Below are positions 44,193 to 55,211 of a stretch of DNA of 64,000 bases, one piece after another. Every line of letters begins with the position of its first letter. The stretch's first letter is position 1. The DNA comes from Marasmius tenuissimus (Eukaryota; Basidiomycota; Agaricomycetes; Agaricales; Marasmiaceae), in the NCBI GenBank assembly GCA_029532415.1, contig JAQOTA010000047.1, forward strand, positions 558,001 to 622,000, read 5' to 3'. Made by a program: the position numbers and the translations under genes. The notes below the pieces were generated by a model, which saw only the letters and a program-made list of their open reading frames with translations, was not told where the DNA came from and did not search any database.

Positions 44193-44599
44193 CCGTGACC
44201 AAAGTTGACGTAGTCTCCGACTCCCATGTTCCGCAACACCCAGCTCAACCTCAGCTCAATATACAACAATCAAGGCTTCAAACGATGCTTTGACGGGTCT
44301 TTGGCGAGGGCGGATGGCTCTCTGAACCCCGAGCGCCTATGGAATAGCGCTTGCTCGGTCCCCACGTTCATAAACCGAGCTTTGGCAGCGCCTTGTACTC
44401 AACACCTCTCGAATGCTCAAAGCGCCTAAAGGTCCAGCAATGCCCAATCGCCATCGATAGGCCTCGAGGTCCTCAACAGCTTTCCTGCCTCTGTTTTCAA
44501 CTGATCCCTACTCCTCCTGCCCACCACACCCACACATTCCCAACGCTCGACCCTTTGGAAGTCTTGGAAACAACTGCTTTTACTCGATATACACAAAGA
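44193..44599 (+). promoter_or_regulatory. Conserved upstream region of helical-bundle gene 1
   Basis: It contains CGTGACCGTGACC (44195 on), a block repeated ahead of the other family members (49063, about 54100, 61822) and also at 56953. It is followed by CAACAGCTT near 44473, likewise repeated. This suggests shared control elements or simply duplicated flanks. Confidence 0.4.
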
Positions 44600-45913
44600 A
44601 TGGCCACAAAGACTGCTACAGAACCTCAACAGCTTGAGGTTTATCTACGTGCTCTAGTGCTTGCCCTGGTGCGTTTGATGTTCACTGATGACGCGGACCT
44701 ACTCAAGTATGTTTGTCTGTTGTAGCACGCCAATGTTGACGACCACCCACTTCTCGAGCTCGGAGACGCGGTCTCCACCTACATATTAGTCCTGATTAAG
44801 GAGGATCCTGCACATAAGATTGACGAGAAGCGATATCGAGGGTTTTACAGGTAATGTTTATCTTCTACTTTTTTTGCTTTTGACTAGTGTCTCCCCGAAA
44901 ATCGAAAACGATATTGACTTCTTCCGCGTTCTTAGTACCGTTCAGGACATCGTGAAGCACTTTGAAGATATCTGGGCAAAAGGAAACCCGAACGTTGCAC
45001 ACGGTCGCCTTCCATCCCATGTCGACAAGTGCCGCCTTGCTCGTTTGAAGAAAAGGCTCAATGCAAAGTACAACGTCGCTTCTAAAGTGAGTAATCTTGG
45101 CAAACGAGCGGGATTTGCCACTCGACCTCAACGCATTTGCTCAGATGCCCAAGCCCGCTGTGTGCAAATGGGAAGATGGTCTTATACTCGCTGGCAGTGT
45201 CACTTCGACTATCAGTGCTGGACCGGGACTAGATCTGTTGAAGCCTGTAGGAACCGTCCTGAGTCAAATCGGGGAGCTGGTCAAGGTGTGTTTCTTCTGA
45301 TTGAATCGTCCTGATGTCCCGATCTTATATCGTTCTACCAGACGATACGCGGCAACAAAGCTGAATATACGGATCTATACCGTCTGGCCGCTGGCATCTT
45401 GGCTGACTTGACGAGCAAGGTGCAGAGGAACGATGTCAAGCCAACGGAGGATATGGAGCGTAGTGTTGAGGACTTTGAACGGTGAGTACTCGCATGGTTG
45501 TCCTGATGGCTTGTTTCAATGCTCAATTCATTGGCCATCGGATGTAGCGCCCTCACCCGAATTCGTGATTCCATTGCCGAACTTGGACGCGAGTCTCGTA
45601 CAAAGCGCTGGAGCCGCCTCGTGTTCGCAAACAAGACGAAGGAAGAATTAGCGGGCTTGAGAAAGGAGTTGGGGGATGCGCATAATCGATTCATGGCAAG
45701 TGTTTTCCCCCATGTTATGCGCGATACCTGCAACCTTGCGCCTGCTCACGATGTATATTTCAGGCGGGCAACATGTTTGCCGTTTGCCTCGATGTGAAAG
45801 CTGTTGCCCATAATGTGGAGGCGCTTCATCACTCGGTACAGGCTGTTCGCGTTGAAGTGGCCAATAGACCATTACGTGGTGTTGATGTCATCGGCGAATT
45901 CTTTTTTTTTTAA
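44600..45913 (+). CDS. Helical-bundle (HeLo/MLKL-NTD-like) protein, gene 1
   Basis: Seven exons: 44600-44668, 44726-44850, 44936-45086, 45145-45285, 45342-45481, 45548-45695 and 45764-45913, total 307 aa, all phases consistent. The N-terminal third has DDHPLLELGD, KEDPAHKIDEKRYRGFY and VQDIVKHFEDIW. From residue about 116 (KWEDGLILAGSVTSTISAG) to about 258 it is helical, with LLKPVGTVLSQIGELV, RGNKAEYTDLYRLAAGIL, VKPTEDMERSVEDFERAL, RIRDSIAELGRES and the FANKTKEELAGLRKEL block. This order resembles the four-helix N-terminal bundle (MLKL_NTD/HeLo class) of fungal NLRs and cell-death executioners. No enzymatic or sensor domain follows. The tail is MFAVCLDVKAVAHNVEAL and ends in four Phe at a T-run. 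Intron 6 has a GC donor; if retained, the frame stays open and gives a different tail. Function is inferred only. Confidence 0.75.
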
Positions 45914-46743
45914 GCACCGCAACGATCGAGGTCTGACTTTGATCGAGCTTTGATTAACAATAGTTTAAATCTGAGTATGGTATAGCCTGGTATAGCGGCG
46001 GCGTCGGTTAATATATCTTCCATTGAGCAGCAGAAACGCCGATCAGATATGCGGTTTCCAGATTCATTGCGCCCTCCATACATCTCTATACATACCAACT
46101 CTACACCGACAAAAAAGGAATCCTGGAGTCTCACTCGGGAGACTATACGCGGTTGTCAGTCTGGATAATGCAAGGAGTATTCGGGAAATTCATCAGAATC
46201 ATACCAGAATCTACCTCCATACTATTTAGCTTTGGCTTCAGGTCTAGTGGTCAGCTGCCTTTCGACGGTAGCATGTGCCGGCTCACCACTTTGCAGCTTC
46301 TCAAAACGGTCAAATCGAAATAGTTGCTCATATGCTAGGCCTGTTACCGGCCCGCTCAATGACGAGCAAGCTGTGTGTATACTCAGCTTGCTCGTCATAC
46401 ACAGACCGGTGACAGGTCTACTCATATGCACAAGAAGACAGATATGTCTTGAGGGAATTCTTCAGAGCATTCTTTTGTTCGACCCTTGTTACTGAGGCCC
46501 TGGGCCCGTCCTGAGTCCTCAGGTGTCGAGAGAGTAGCAGGCCAGGATCACGAGCGTCCTTCGAGTTGGGCCTGTAACTGACCCCTGGTCACAAGTTGAA
46601 TTGTACGCTTGGTCTTCAACATTGACGGACCTGTCACAGGTGTACCCTCGAGCCAATATCTCTCGTAGTCTGTAGCTCGATCAAGGTTCATTTCTATCAT
46701 ACACTATGTACTGACAGTCTTCATTTAACCCTCACTCCAGCAC
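45914..46743. other. Intergenic, bundle gene 1 to pectate lyase B
   Basis: No gene is seen. The only structure is the long hairpin at 46329-46428. Confidence 0.45.
46329..46428. repeat. Long hairpin: 45-bp inverted arms with 10-nt loop
   Basis: Arms 46329-46373 and 46384-46428 are imperfect inverses, with GACGAGCAAGCTG perfect at the tip and CATATG at the base. The loop is TGTGTATACT. Because of the symmetry, open frames on both strands contain PVTGL. It could be a small MITE remnant or a structured RNA. Confidence 0.6.
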
Positions 46744-48146
46744 CTAAAAAGTCAAAGTCTGACCAGCATTCGCCGTAACCGACGACTTCACGCTTCCTGT
46801 AGCCAACAAGCTATACTGGTATGGTGCCGTGTTAAAGTTCCCAGCGGGAGCAGTGTTGGATCCTCCACCAAAGTCGTTGCCACGGGCGACGGCGTATCCG
46901 CCGTCGGTGGAGTAGAGCGGTCTCTTGGGTGCTGAAGAGTTAAGGGGTTCAGTGATGGCCGAACGAAATGCAAGTGAGAGGAGAACGTACAAGTCCAAAC
47001 GTTATTTTCAACGAGCAACTGGGCACCGACACGAGTGTTAATTCCGTCTTCGCAGCTCTCGTAGTAGTTGTTATAGATGTGACCGCGGCCTGGAAGTACC
47101 AGTTCAGCCGGATAGAAGGAGCGTTTTCGACTCGAGTGACTCACCGAATCGGAAGGAAGGAGTCCTGGAACCGATGTTCTTGAAGTAGTTCCCGACGTAG
47201 GTAACAGTCATCGCGACGTCCTCAGTGTTTGTGTCGGCGGCGCCGATGAGGGATCCCTGACAGGTGATTGTTGTTAGATACACGAGCATAGGTAGGACGC
47301 ACGTCGACATACCTTGTAGTGGTTGGAGAGCTTGCTGTTTGAGACAGTGATGCCAGTGACGGCGTGGGTGATGTCCAAAAGACCGTCGTAGCTTTCATTG
47401 TGCGTCAGTAATAGAACTTACACAGATGAGCGCGACGTCTTACTAGTCCTGAGCACCAAGATACAAGATCAGTATACTTCCGTGGATCGAATTGACCAGA
47501 ACCACATACCTTGTCATGATCCTTGTCGCTCGACAAATCCACATGATCGATCCAAACCTGGCTGGATGATTGAACCCCAATGGCGTCTCCAGCACTTGCA
47601 AGGACCTTGGACACCTTCACGTTTCGGATGATGACATTCCTGACATCGAGAGCACGAAGACCAACACCGTTGAGTTGAGAACCCTTGGCACCGAGAACGG
47701 AGGTGTTGGATCCGACCCGGACTGCGGTGTTACCGGTAATGGTGCCTATGGTTAAGGAGAGGAATGGCGTCGGTATGGTGCGCAGACTAATTCAGATGTT
47801 GAGAAGACGTACCGGAAATTATGACGATCTTCTTGGCATCGCCTGCAATTGCGCTTTGAAGAGCAGCCAAAGTCGTAACGGTCGTCACTGTTCCTCCAGA
47901 CCCACCGGTGGTTCTAACAGTAATGGGCGTATAGGTCAGGCTAGGATACAGGAAGGCTCTGTGTCGAAGTCGCGTACCCCCGTTCATGGCCGCATAGCCG
48001 ACAGTGGCAACATCATTCACACCAGCACGTTTTTCGAGCGGCGAGGCCTAAATTGATTGTGTCAGTTGGCCACGAAATCGACACAAACTTCGTCGACGTA
48101 CCGAAACAACAGCGATTAGAGCAACGATAGATGATAACCACTTCAT
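46744..48146 (-). CDS. Secreted PL1-family pectate lyase (copy B), possible frameshift
   Basis: This paralogue of 39765-41189 has the same exon layout. The signal peptide MKWLSSIVALIAVVS and ASPLEKR are split by the first intron (48101-48048). Motifs include VLGAKGSQLNGVGLRAL, VWIDHVDLSSDKDHDK, DITHAVTGITVSNSKL, SLIGAADTNTEDVA, RTPSFRFG|RGHIYNNYYE, RVGAQLLVENNVW and the C-terminal VTANAGQTLTF. The 5-nt micro-exon GACTA lies at 47444-47448. At the end of exon 2 the G-run has five G where copy A has six. With the visible GT donor and TAG acceptor this shifts the frame into exon 3. Either the gene is newly inactivated or another splice site is used. Expected product: extracellular pectin lyase activity by beta-elimination. 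Confidence 0.75.
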
Positions 48147-50053
48147 GGGGAAATCAAAGCTACGACCGAGGCTATCGTCTCTTTCTCAGCATAAGGCATC
48201 CTTTTATACCTCCTAAGGCTAGCCAGCTAACATCTCGATTAATCCAAAGTTGATCCTTTCATTGAGTTTCCTGACAGCGCCGTCCCCCCTCCCACGAATT
48301 TGCCAAGCTGGTGAACGGGTCGAGTGAGATGAATGGTGAATTGAGGTTTTATACCGGCGTATCGAGGGAGTGGTAGGTAAGGATGACACAATCCATGTGG
48401 ATGAATTCGAATTTCCCTCCTTGTGACTAGCCGGAAGATGATGGCCCTCTATAGTAGCTAGGTCATACGGAAAGCTGTTGAATTTCATGTTGAATGTGGG
48501 TATTTTCCGAGCGTTTTTCCATTTGTACCGGACCGGTGCGAGGAATCGATGGATCATGCGCTTGTTCCGTAGAGTAGATTGAGCAGAATTGAGGAGAAAG
48601 TGACTCTCGACGGGTACAATCCGCCCTTCTCCGAACTGGGACCGAGCTGTGTTGCCCGACAGAACCCAAGTCCCGAGACTGAAGCCGCAGCGAGCTCCAA
48701 GTGCGAAATTATAGCAGTAAAACATAGCGGCAGGCCAGAGAAGCTTATCCGTCGCTCATGAATGGTTTCGGATTGTCGGTATGGTGTCCTCGAGGGTCTG
48801 ACCCAGTCGATTCTTTGAATATTACTGGCCATGGTTTAGTGATCAAATTTTGATTAGCGGTAGTGGGCCAAAGAAAACGCAGGAAGTATACCTGAAGCTA
48901 TGCTACGAGTAAGATCTTTTTAGAAGATTGATGAGCATAGAGCCCTGAAGCTGCAGACTTGACTTCGCGGATGGACACGGGCCATGGAAGTCAAGCATAG
49001 GATCAAGGGGATGCGTGACGAGTGACGTATCGCGTCTGGTTTCCTGTTTCCTCGTGACCGTGACCCAATCCCAGCTTACTTTCCGACATCAATGTTCCCC
49101 AACATCCACATTCAACATGGCTCGAATCTAAAGATCAAAATGCTTAAGGGCACACAAGCGCGCCATTCCCCGACTCTCTAATCTGGATGAAGATGTATAG
49201 GTGTATCTAGGTAATTATGAAAGCATGCGTAACTCTCTAGCCCAGTACAAATTGGAATATATAATAACAATCAAGCAGCCACAATAACAATGCAATTCCG
49301 GGATTTTGTGCACGGACTGAACAGTGAACTTGCCGAACATCTCTGCAAGTTTGACTGCAAGAATACGCAGATCTTTGGCGGCCCTTTACTTCGTCAAGGC
49401 GGAGGTTGATTCCAAGTTAATATCTCCCGAGGGAGAGCGCCTGCTGGCTTCTTGAATTTCGACTGTTGTTCCGATACCGCTCATGAGGGCACGTAGAGGT
49501 TGAGTTTCGAAGGTTCAGCTGCGTCGCGGGCTCTGGACTGTACATGGATTCTGGTTGAATCCTGGTCCTCTGGAACCTCCTGAAATTTGAATTCATTGCG
49601 GTAAGGTCACATGCTATGCAGCTCACGTGAGAGCAGACTCACGTGCTTGGCTTGATCGGGCGTTCACAAAGCCCTCCTCTCTAAAGAGAGTCGGGGATCC
49701 GTGCATCTCTACGAATAGCGAGGACTTATGCAAAGTGCCTGCCTTCGTTGGATCGCTCGCTCAATCTCCACCGGTGACCGTCTGACCACCCGCATCATCT
49801 TCAGCGCCTCGCAATACAACAGCTTCAGACATACTGGAAGCGCTGAGCGCCCAAATGTTCTGGCCATGATCAACCCCAATCGACAGTCCTCGAGCTTCTC
49901 AACAGCCTTACAGCCTCCATCGGGAACTGAACCTTCGTAGGCAGGGGCCTGGGACACCTACGCTTTCCTACGCTTTCTCAACACACCAACACTCGGTCTT
50001 CGGTCTTCCAACAGCCCTGCGTCTTCTCTGCTCTTGCTTGACTTCCAGAAACA
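48147..50053. other. Pectate lyase B promoter and upstream region of bundle gene 2
   Basis: 48201-48208 is a TATAAAAG box (minus strand) for pectate lyase B. 48215-48760 resembles the copy A promoter. 49060-49080 has CGTGACCGTGACCC, and 49735-50050 is similar to the DNA ahead of bundle gene 1. No other gene is seen. Confidence 0.45.
48201..48208 (-). promoter_or_regulatory. TATA box of pectate lyase B
   Basis: TATAAAAG on the minus strand, 55 nt upstream of ATG 48146, at the same distance as in copy A. Confidence 0.55.
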
Positions 50054-51296
50054 ATGGCCACTCTGACTACTACAGATCCTAAACAGTTGCACGTTTATCT
50101 GCTCACCATAGTACTGACTCTGGTGCGTTTGCTTCTTACTGACGACGCGGACCTATGATTTCTAAACTATCTTTCTCGTCTCACAGCACGCCAATGACAA
50201 CGACCACCCGCTCCTTGAACTCGGGGATACGGCGTGCACCTACATGATAGCTTTGATCAAGAGGGATCCAGCCCACAAGGCTGATGAGAGAGGATATCGA
50301 GGGTTCTACAGGTACCCATCGAGCTGTTTCCGTCGGAAATTGAAACCAACATTGATGTCTTTTGTTTCTGAGTATCGTTCGCGATATCGTGAGGCATTTC
50401 GAGAATCTGCAAGCCGAAGGAAATCCAAAGCCAACACACGCTCGTCTTTGCCACCTCGACAAGTATCGCCTCCGGCGTTTGAAAGGGAAACTCGACTCGG
50501 CGTACAAGGCCGCTTCTACGGTGAGCTCTCTTTTGTTCGAGGGCTGACATTCGATATCAACCTCTTTGCCTAGACTCAAAAACCCCTCGTATGCAGATGG
50601 GAAGACGTGCTGATTCTCACTGGGGGGGTTGTCTCGACTATTAGTGCTGCACCGGGATTGGATGTATTGAAACCTGTTGGAAGTGTATTGAGTCAGCTCG
50701 GAGAACTGGTCAAAGTATGTTCTCTCTTGTTGTGGGGCTATGGTCATCTTATTTTACTCTACAAGACTGCACACAGTAACAAAGCCGAATATGCCGATCT
50801 ACTGCGTCTGGCCACTGCCATTTTGGCCGAGTTGACGACTAAGTTTCAAGCGGGTCATGTCAAGCCGACAGAGGATATGCAACGTAATGTAAGGGATTTC
50901 GAGCGGTGAGTTCTTCTGTGAGATTACATGGCTCAGACGTTGAGCTGATATTATCAATAACTTGACGCAGTACTCTCATCCGGATCCGTGACTCGATAAC
51001 CGAACTCGAACGTGAGCCTCGTGTGAAGCGCCTGGGGCGTCTGCTATTCGCAAACAAGACCAAGGAAGAACTGGGGGGTTTGCAGAAAGAGCTGGAAAGG
51101 GCGCAGATGGTGTTCATGGTAAGTTTTTTTTCTTGTCACTCTCGACGCCTGTGGCTCATGTGTGCTACTATTCTAGACGAGTAACATGTTTGCCATGCGC
51201 CTCGAGGTACAAGCTGTTCACCTTGAAGTGAAGGCTGTGCGGGCGCTCGGCCCGAAGTCGATGCATATGTCTCGATTATCGATATCATTTTTTTAG
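50054..51296 (+). CDS. Helical-bundle (HeLo/MLKL-NTD-like) protein, gene 2
   Basis: Seven exons parallel gene 1: about 50054-50122, 50187-50311, 50373-50520, 50574-50714, 50766-50905, 50972-51118 and 51177-51296. It starts MATLTTTDPKQLHVYL. Landmarks are DNDHPLLELGDTACTYM, KRDPAHKADERGYRGFY, CRWEDVLILTGGVVSTISAA, VLKPVGSVLSQLGELV, KAEYADLLRLATAILAEL, VKPTEDMQRNVRDFERTL and RVKRLGRLLFANKTKEEL. The last exon (MFAMRLEVQAVHLEVKAV) is much diverged from gene 1 and ends at TAG after a short T-run. Intron 6 has a normal GT donor. It looks intact. The same HeLo-like inference applies; no partner domain is present. Confidence 0.75.
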
Positions 51297-52087
51297 ATCC
51301 TGATTCCCCGTTGATCCTTCATCTTGGGGAGTAGTTTGCTTGCCGAAAAAGATTGTCTGGACCCTCAAGCCACCGTTCTGTGAAAGGAGGATAGTCGCAG
51401 CAAAGGATTCAGCTTTGGAGTTCGAAGGCTGCGATGGTGTACCATACTAGCAGCAACAGACTAGAGAATCAGGAGTATGGGAAGACCCTATGGCAGGCGT
51501 GATATATACTAGGTCGAACCTATGGTCCCCTTTCTTCCATCAACAATATCCGAACTATCCTTGAGGAGCGTCAGAGCGATATATAGAAAAGCTTCCATAG
51601 CTCGAGATCGAGCTGAGAGATCTAGATGAAACATTCGACTTGAAGCCTCGGAATTTGAATGGATCCGATTCCTGGTAACTTTGATTTTCGAATAATCATC
51701 GTCCTTCAGTATTCAGAGGTTATGTGCAGCTGATTAGTGAGTTGGTCTGAGGATATAATGCGGGAACGTGAGCTAGCAGCTGTAAGTGTACACGAGGAGC
51801 GAGTTCCAGGAGGTAGAGAGGTGAGTCGCGCTCGTGGGAAACCCAACTCTTGCCTCTTAACCTGACTCCATCACACAGGTCGGAGCATTCCAGATCTCAA
51901 TCCACCTACGCCGGCGTCCCTGCAGTTACCACACGAAATGACGAACCGTTCAAAAGCCACAGGCATCGTATAAGATGGACAGATTCCACAAATGCCATGC
52001 CACATTCCCCTCTGCCCCTCTAAAATGTCGTCCGCGTCCTCATTCCGCTCACAACGCTCTACCCTCACTTTCTAAACCACCCATACG
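51297..52087. other. Intergenic, bundle gene 2 to ALDH remnant
   Basis: 51450-52080 resembles 59100-59690 in front of the second ALDH remnant (shared GTACGCCGGCGT-type, CACACGAAATGACGAA-type and GCATCGTATAA blocks). The two units are therefore segmental duplicates. No independent gene is evident. Confidence 0.45.
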
Positions 52088-53566
52088 TTGACAAACCGGA
52101 CGGTCAAAAGCTTCCCAGACCCTCTACCCACGATAGGGGACATCTACACGTACGACATAATCCCCACGATCCACGCCGACCTCATCCATTCCTTTACCCA
52201 GCACTCCTGCTTCACCAACCACGGAAAACTGACATGTATTCGATCTCGAAAGCGTCAACTCCTTGCACTACTGAAATGGTCAAAGGTTGGAAAAATGGGC
52301 TTGTAGGAGGGAGAAGTGACGAAAGGGTATTGTGTTGATCGTCCTTCATTCCACTTACTCGCTCTACACGAGTTTCGTTCCATTGGCATCGGCCATTGCA
52401 GCGGGAGACTGTGCTTTTCCCCAAGTTTTGAACGGTGATGAGTGGATGATGGAGTTGGTTGGGAAGTACGTGGACCCCGACGTCGCTCGTGCCGCTGAGA
52501 CGCTCTTGGAAACTCTCCTCCCCCTTACTTGGGCACACATTCACTTCACTGGCACTTGACATCTAGGAAAGACGATTGCATATGCAGCTGCACGGCATCT
52601 AACACCTACGACGCTCCACCTCGCAGGGAAATCACCTATATTCCTCGACTCAACAAACGTGTCAACCCGATCACTCGTACGCGCTGCAAGGAAGATCTTA
52701 TGAGTGAAGTCAGCGAATGCAGGACAGACGATTGGGGTACCGGATTGGTGTTTGTGCTGGGTGGGGAGGAAGAGAGAGTCGTGCATGCCTTTACAAAACG
52801 CATAGGATCTTTTCCCTCTCTCATGAATGCACATGTTGAACTGACACGGGTCTCATTAGGCCCGCTAAACTTCGTTCGAAGGGATGCCCACCACCAGCTG
52901 CGTTCACGTACCTCGTCGATACAGAAGCCTTCGATCACGTCGCATCCCTTCTCAGCCGGACAAAAGGATAAATCGTCATCGGCGGCGAGACGGTCAGGGA
53001 GAAGCGATACGTTGCATCGACCGTTGTACCTGGAGCGCCCTTGTCGGATGTACTTTTGCAAAACAAAGAAGCCATGATGGTGCTGATCATACCAAACGTA
53101 ACTGTGGAGAGGTAGAAGGACGCAGTGGAGTTTCTTGAGGGGGAGGAGGTGAGAACGGTGTGTGCATCTCAAAAGGATAGAGCATTTAGACAGTATAGTG
53201 CGTCCTCTCTTCGACTTCTCGGCACTTTCTGTGTATTGACGATGAACATGTAAAGCACGAATGTAGCGATACATCAGGCATTTGTACACTCCAGTGTCGG
53301 TCGGGCTGGGTTTGATGCGTCCTCGCATTATAGAGGCGTAGTGGGTAGTCATAGCCATAGTCGTGGTCAAAGTTCTGGGTTGCGCGTCTTTTCTTTTCTC
53401 CGCTCTTCCCTTCACATATGCTGATGAACGAACCTGTAGCTTTCACCGGATCCTTCCCACACCTCTCCGGTACCCGTATCCACCATATTCCGATGCCAAA
53501 CTCGGACTCGTCAAGATCGCAATGTTTGGTTCCCTCGGTGGGCCGAGGTTCCCTGCGCATGTTTGA
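52088..53566 (+). pseudogene. ALDH3-type aldehyde dehydrogenase pseudogene, copy 1
   Basis: Fragments in family order are spread over several frames: an N-terminal part (IPTIHADLIHSF, FTNHGKLTCIRSRKRQLLAL), the Rossmann part (YTSFVPLASAIAAGDCAF), HIHFTGT with a TGA after it, AAARHLTPTTLHLAGKSP, NAGQTIGVPDW in the active-site region, a segment related to the VDRVA/IVIGGETVREKRYVAS region of copy 2, and the C-terminal LRYPYPPYSDAKLGLVKIAMFGSL. The catalytic Cys of the QTC motif is replaced by Ile. Several frameshifts and stops make it non-functional. In life ALDH3 enzymes oxidise fatty or aromatic aldehydes with NAD(P). Confidence 0.7.
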
Positions 53567-55211
53567 AGACGAGGAGGGATTTCGTAGATGGGAATAGCGC
53601 GTGAACGCTCCGGATGACCGGGACGCCTTCCCCGTCGATTTTCCTTCTTACTACTATTGATCGTAACGACGATCGATTCGACTTGAACTTCAAGCGTCAC
53701 TGTATGATTATAATTCTCTTGTATTTTACGCTACTCAAATACTTAGATGTATCCATATCACAAACCTCTATTGAGGACTAACTGACCAACGTGGGATCAG
53801 ACTCACGACTTTCGCGTCAACAGATCGGGGCTTTGGCCCATCCACATAGCACGGCGCTTTGACCAACTGGGCTAGTCAGCCGTGACGGCGTACAGGCTAG
53901 TAAGTATATACGCTCAGCCCCATTTGGTAGGTTTAATCTTCTCAAAATTCCTCACGCGTCTCTGAGGGATCTCAAATCTTTACCGCAATTCGGAGTTCCA
54001 GGCGGACCGGCTCCAAAGCTGGTGCATTGAAATTTGGAAGCACGGAACTGAGGAGTGGCGTGACTTCTTTGGTGTGACTTGTCGCGTCGAAGCCTGATGA
54101 CCGTGACTCGTGACTCTTGTTCCCGACTTCCATCTTGACGACCCTCAAAGCCCAGAAACCAGACTGTCGATCCACCCACCAGTAGAGTCAAGAGGACTTT
54201 GTCTATCTGTGCGGAAGAACTAGAGCGCTTTTGGGCTTCATCAATGTCGATAGGTCAAGAACTCGGAATCAAGCCAGTGCCTGTCGACTCGGATTATCGG
54301 ATACCGTCGATAGACGCTGAGTTCCTCAATATTTTTCCAGTTTCTGTTCGGAACTCCTCATGACCTCGGGCAAACCCTCGTGCACAACCTCCTGCACAAC
54401 CTCCTGGAATCTTTGTTCAAGTTTACGGCTACTGTTCTTCTGGTCGGCTCAGCAATGTCAGATGGGCCCTGGTATCTAGGAAGTCGAGCGGTGAGCAACT
54501 CAGGACTGTACTTGATCACGGTACTTGCTTGATGTGAATGTCCAGTGTGTCGAAAGCAGTGCGGTTATGATTCAATGCTATCTTTGTCTTCCAAGTTTTC
54601 GAACAGACCCAAAAAAGAGCTCGAGTCGTGGGACTCGTGCGATGTGACATAAACCACCCTCAGTTGATATGGCGACATGCACTAGCTCTGTCAACGGGAG
54701 AAGCCCCAACAGCATCGGTAGAATGACCGTCAACGTCAATTTTGTATGCACCGCTCCGGCTAAGGTTCCATCCTTCCGCTGCACGCTTCCTCAACAGCTT
54801 GAGACGTTATTGAACCATAGATATTGCTCTCAAACCCCTACTGAGGCCGTCGGGTCTACCATGCCATCCAATACATGTTCCTGGTGTCCGGAACACCCTC
54901 ATGGCTCAAAGTAATCGGATGCGAATGATCAACCCCTAATAAGGACTTCCAAGGCTCCGAGTCTTGGCTATACCCATTGATAGCCCTCGATTGCTTTAAG
55001 CGGCAAGTTTATTTTCAGAATCGCTAGTATGACTGAGACTCAAGGCGTTCCGTTATACTTAGATGCTCTCTAACAGCTTTCGGATGCTCCTTTTACACTA
55101 TCGGTAGTTATCAACAGCTTCCTTGTGACCTTAAAAGCCTCCCCCCTCCCCTACTTTTCGTAGTCCAACTCATCAAACCTCTCGAGATTCAGATCCTTCC
55201 CTTCGGTAGCG
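53567..55211. other. Intergenic, ALDH remnant 1 to bundle gene 3
   Basis: It contains a tRNA-like relic (53783-53881 -), a GTGACTCGTGAC-type block near 54105 and CAACAGCTT repeats near 54793, 55071 and 55097. No protein gene is recognised. Confidence 0.4.
53783..53881 (-). tRNA. tRNA-Ile-like relic with an insertion in the anticodon loop
   Basis: The minus strand reads GGCTGACTAGCCCAGTTGG at the 5' end and TGATCCCACGTTGGTC at the 3' end, matching the acceptor and arms of the two Ile-like sequences at 20.8 and 37.2 kb. About 25 nt interrupt the anticodon loop, which could be a tRNA intron, but the stem no longer pairs well and the anticodon cannot be read confidently. It is probably a pseudogene. 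Confidence 0.35.
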
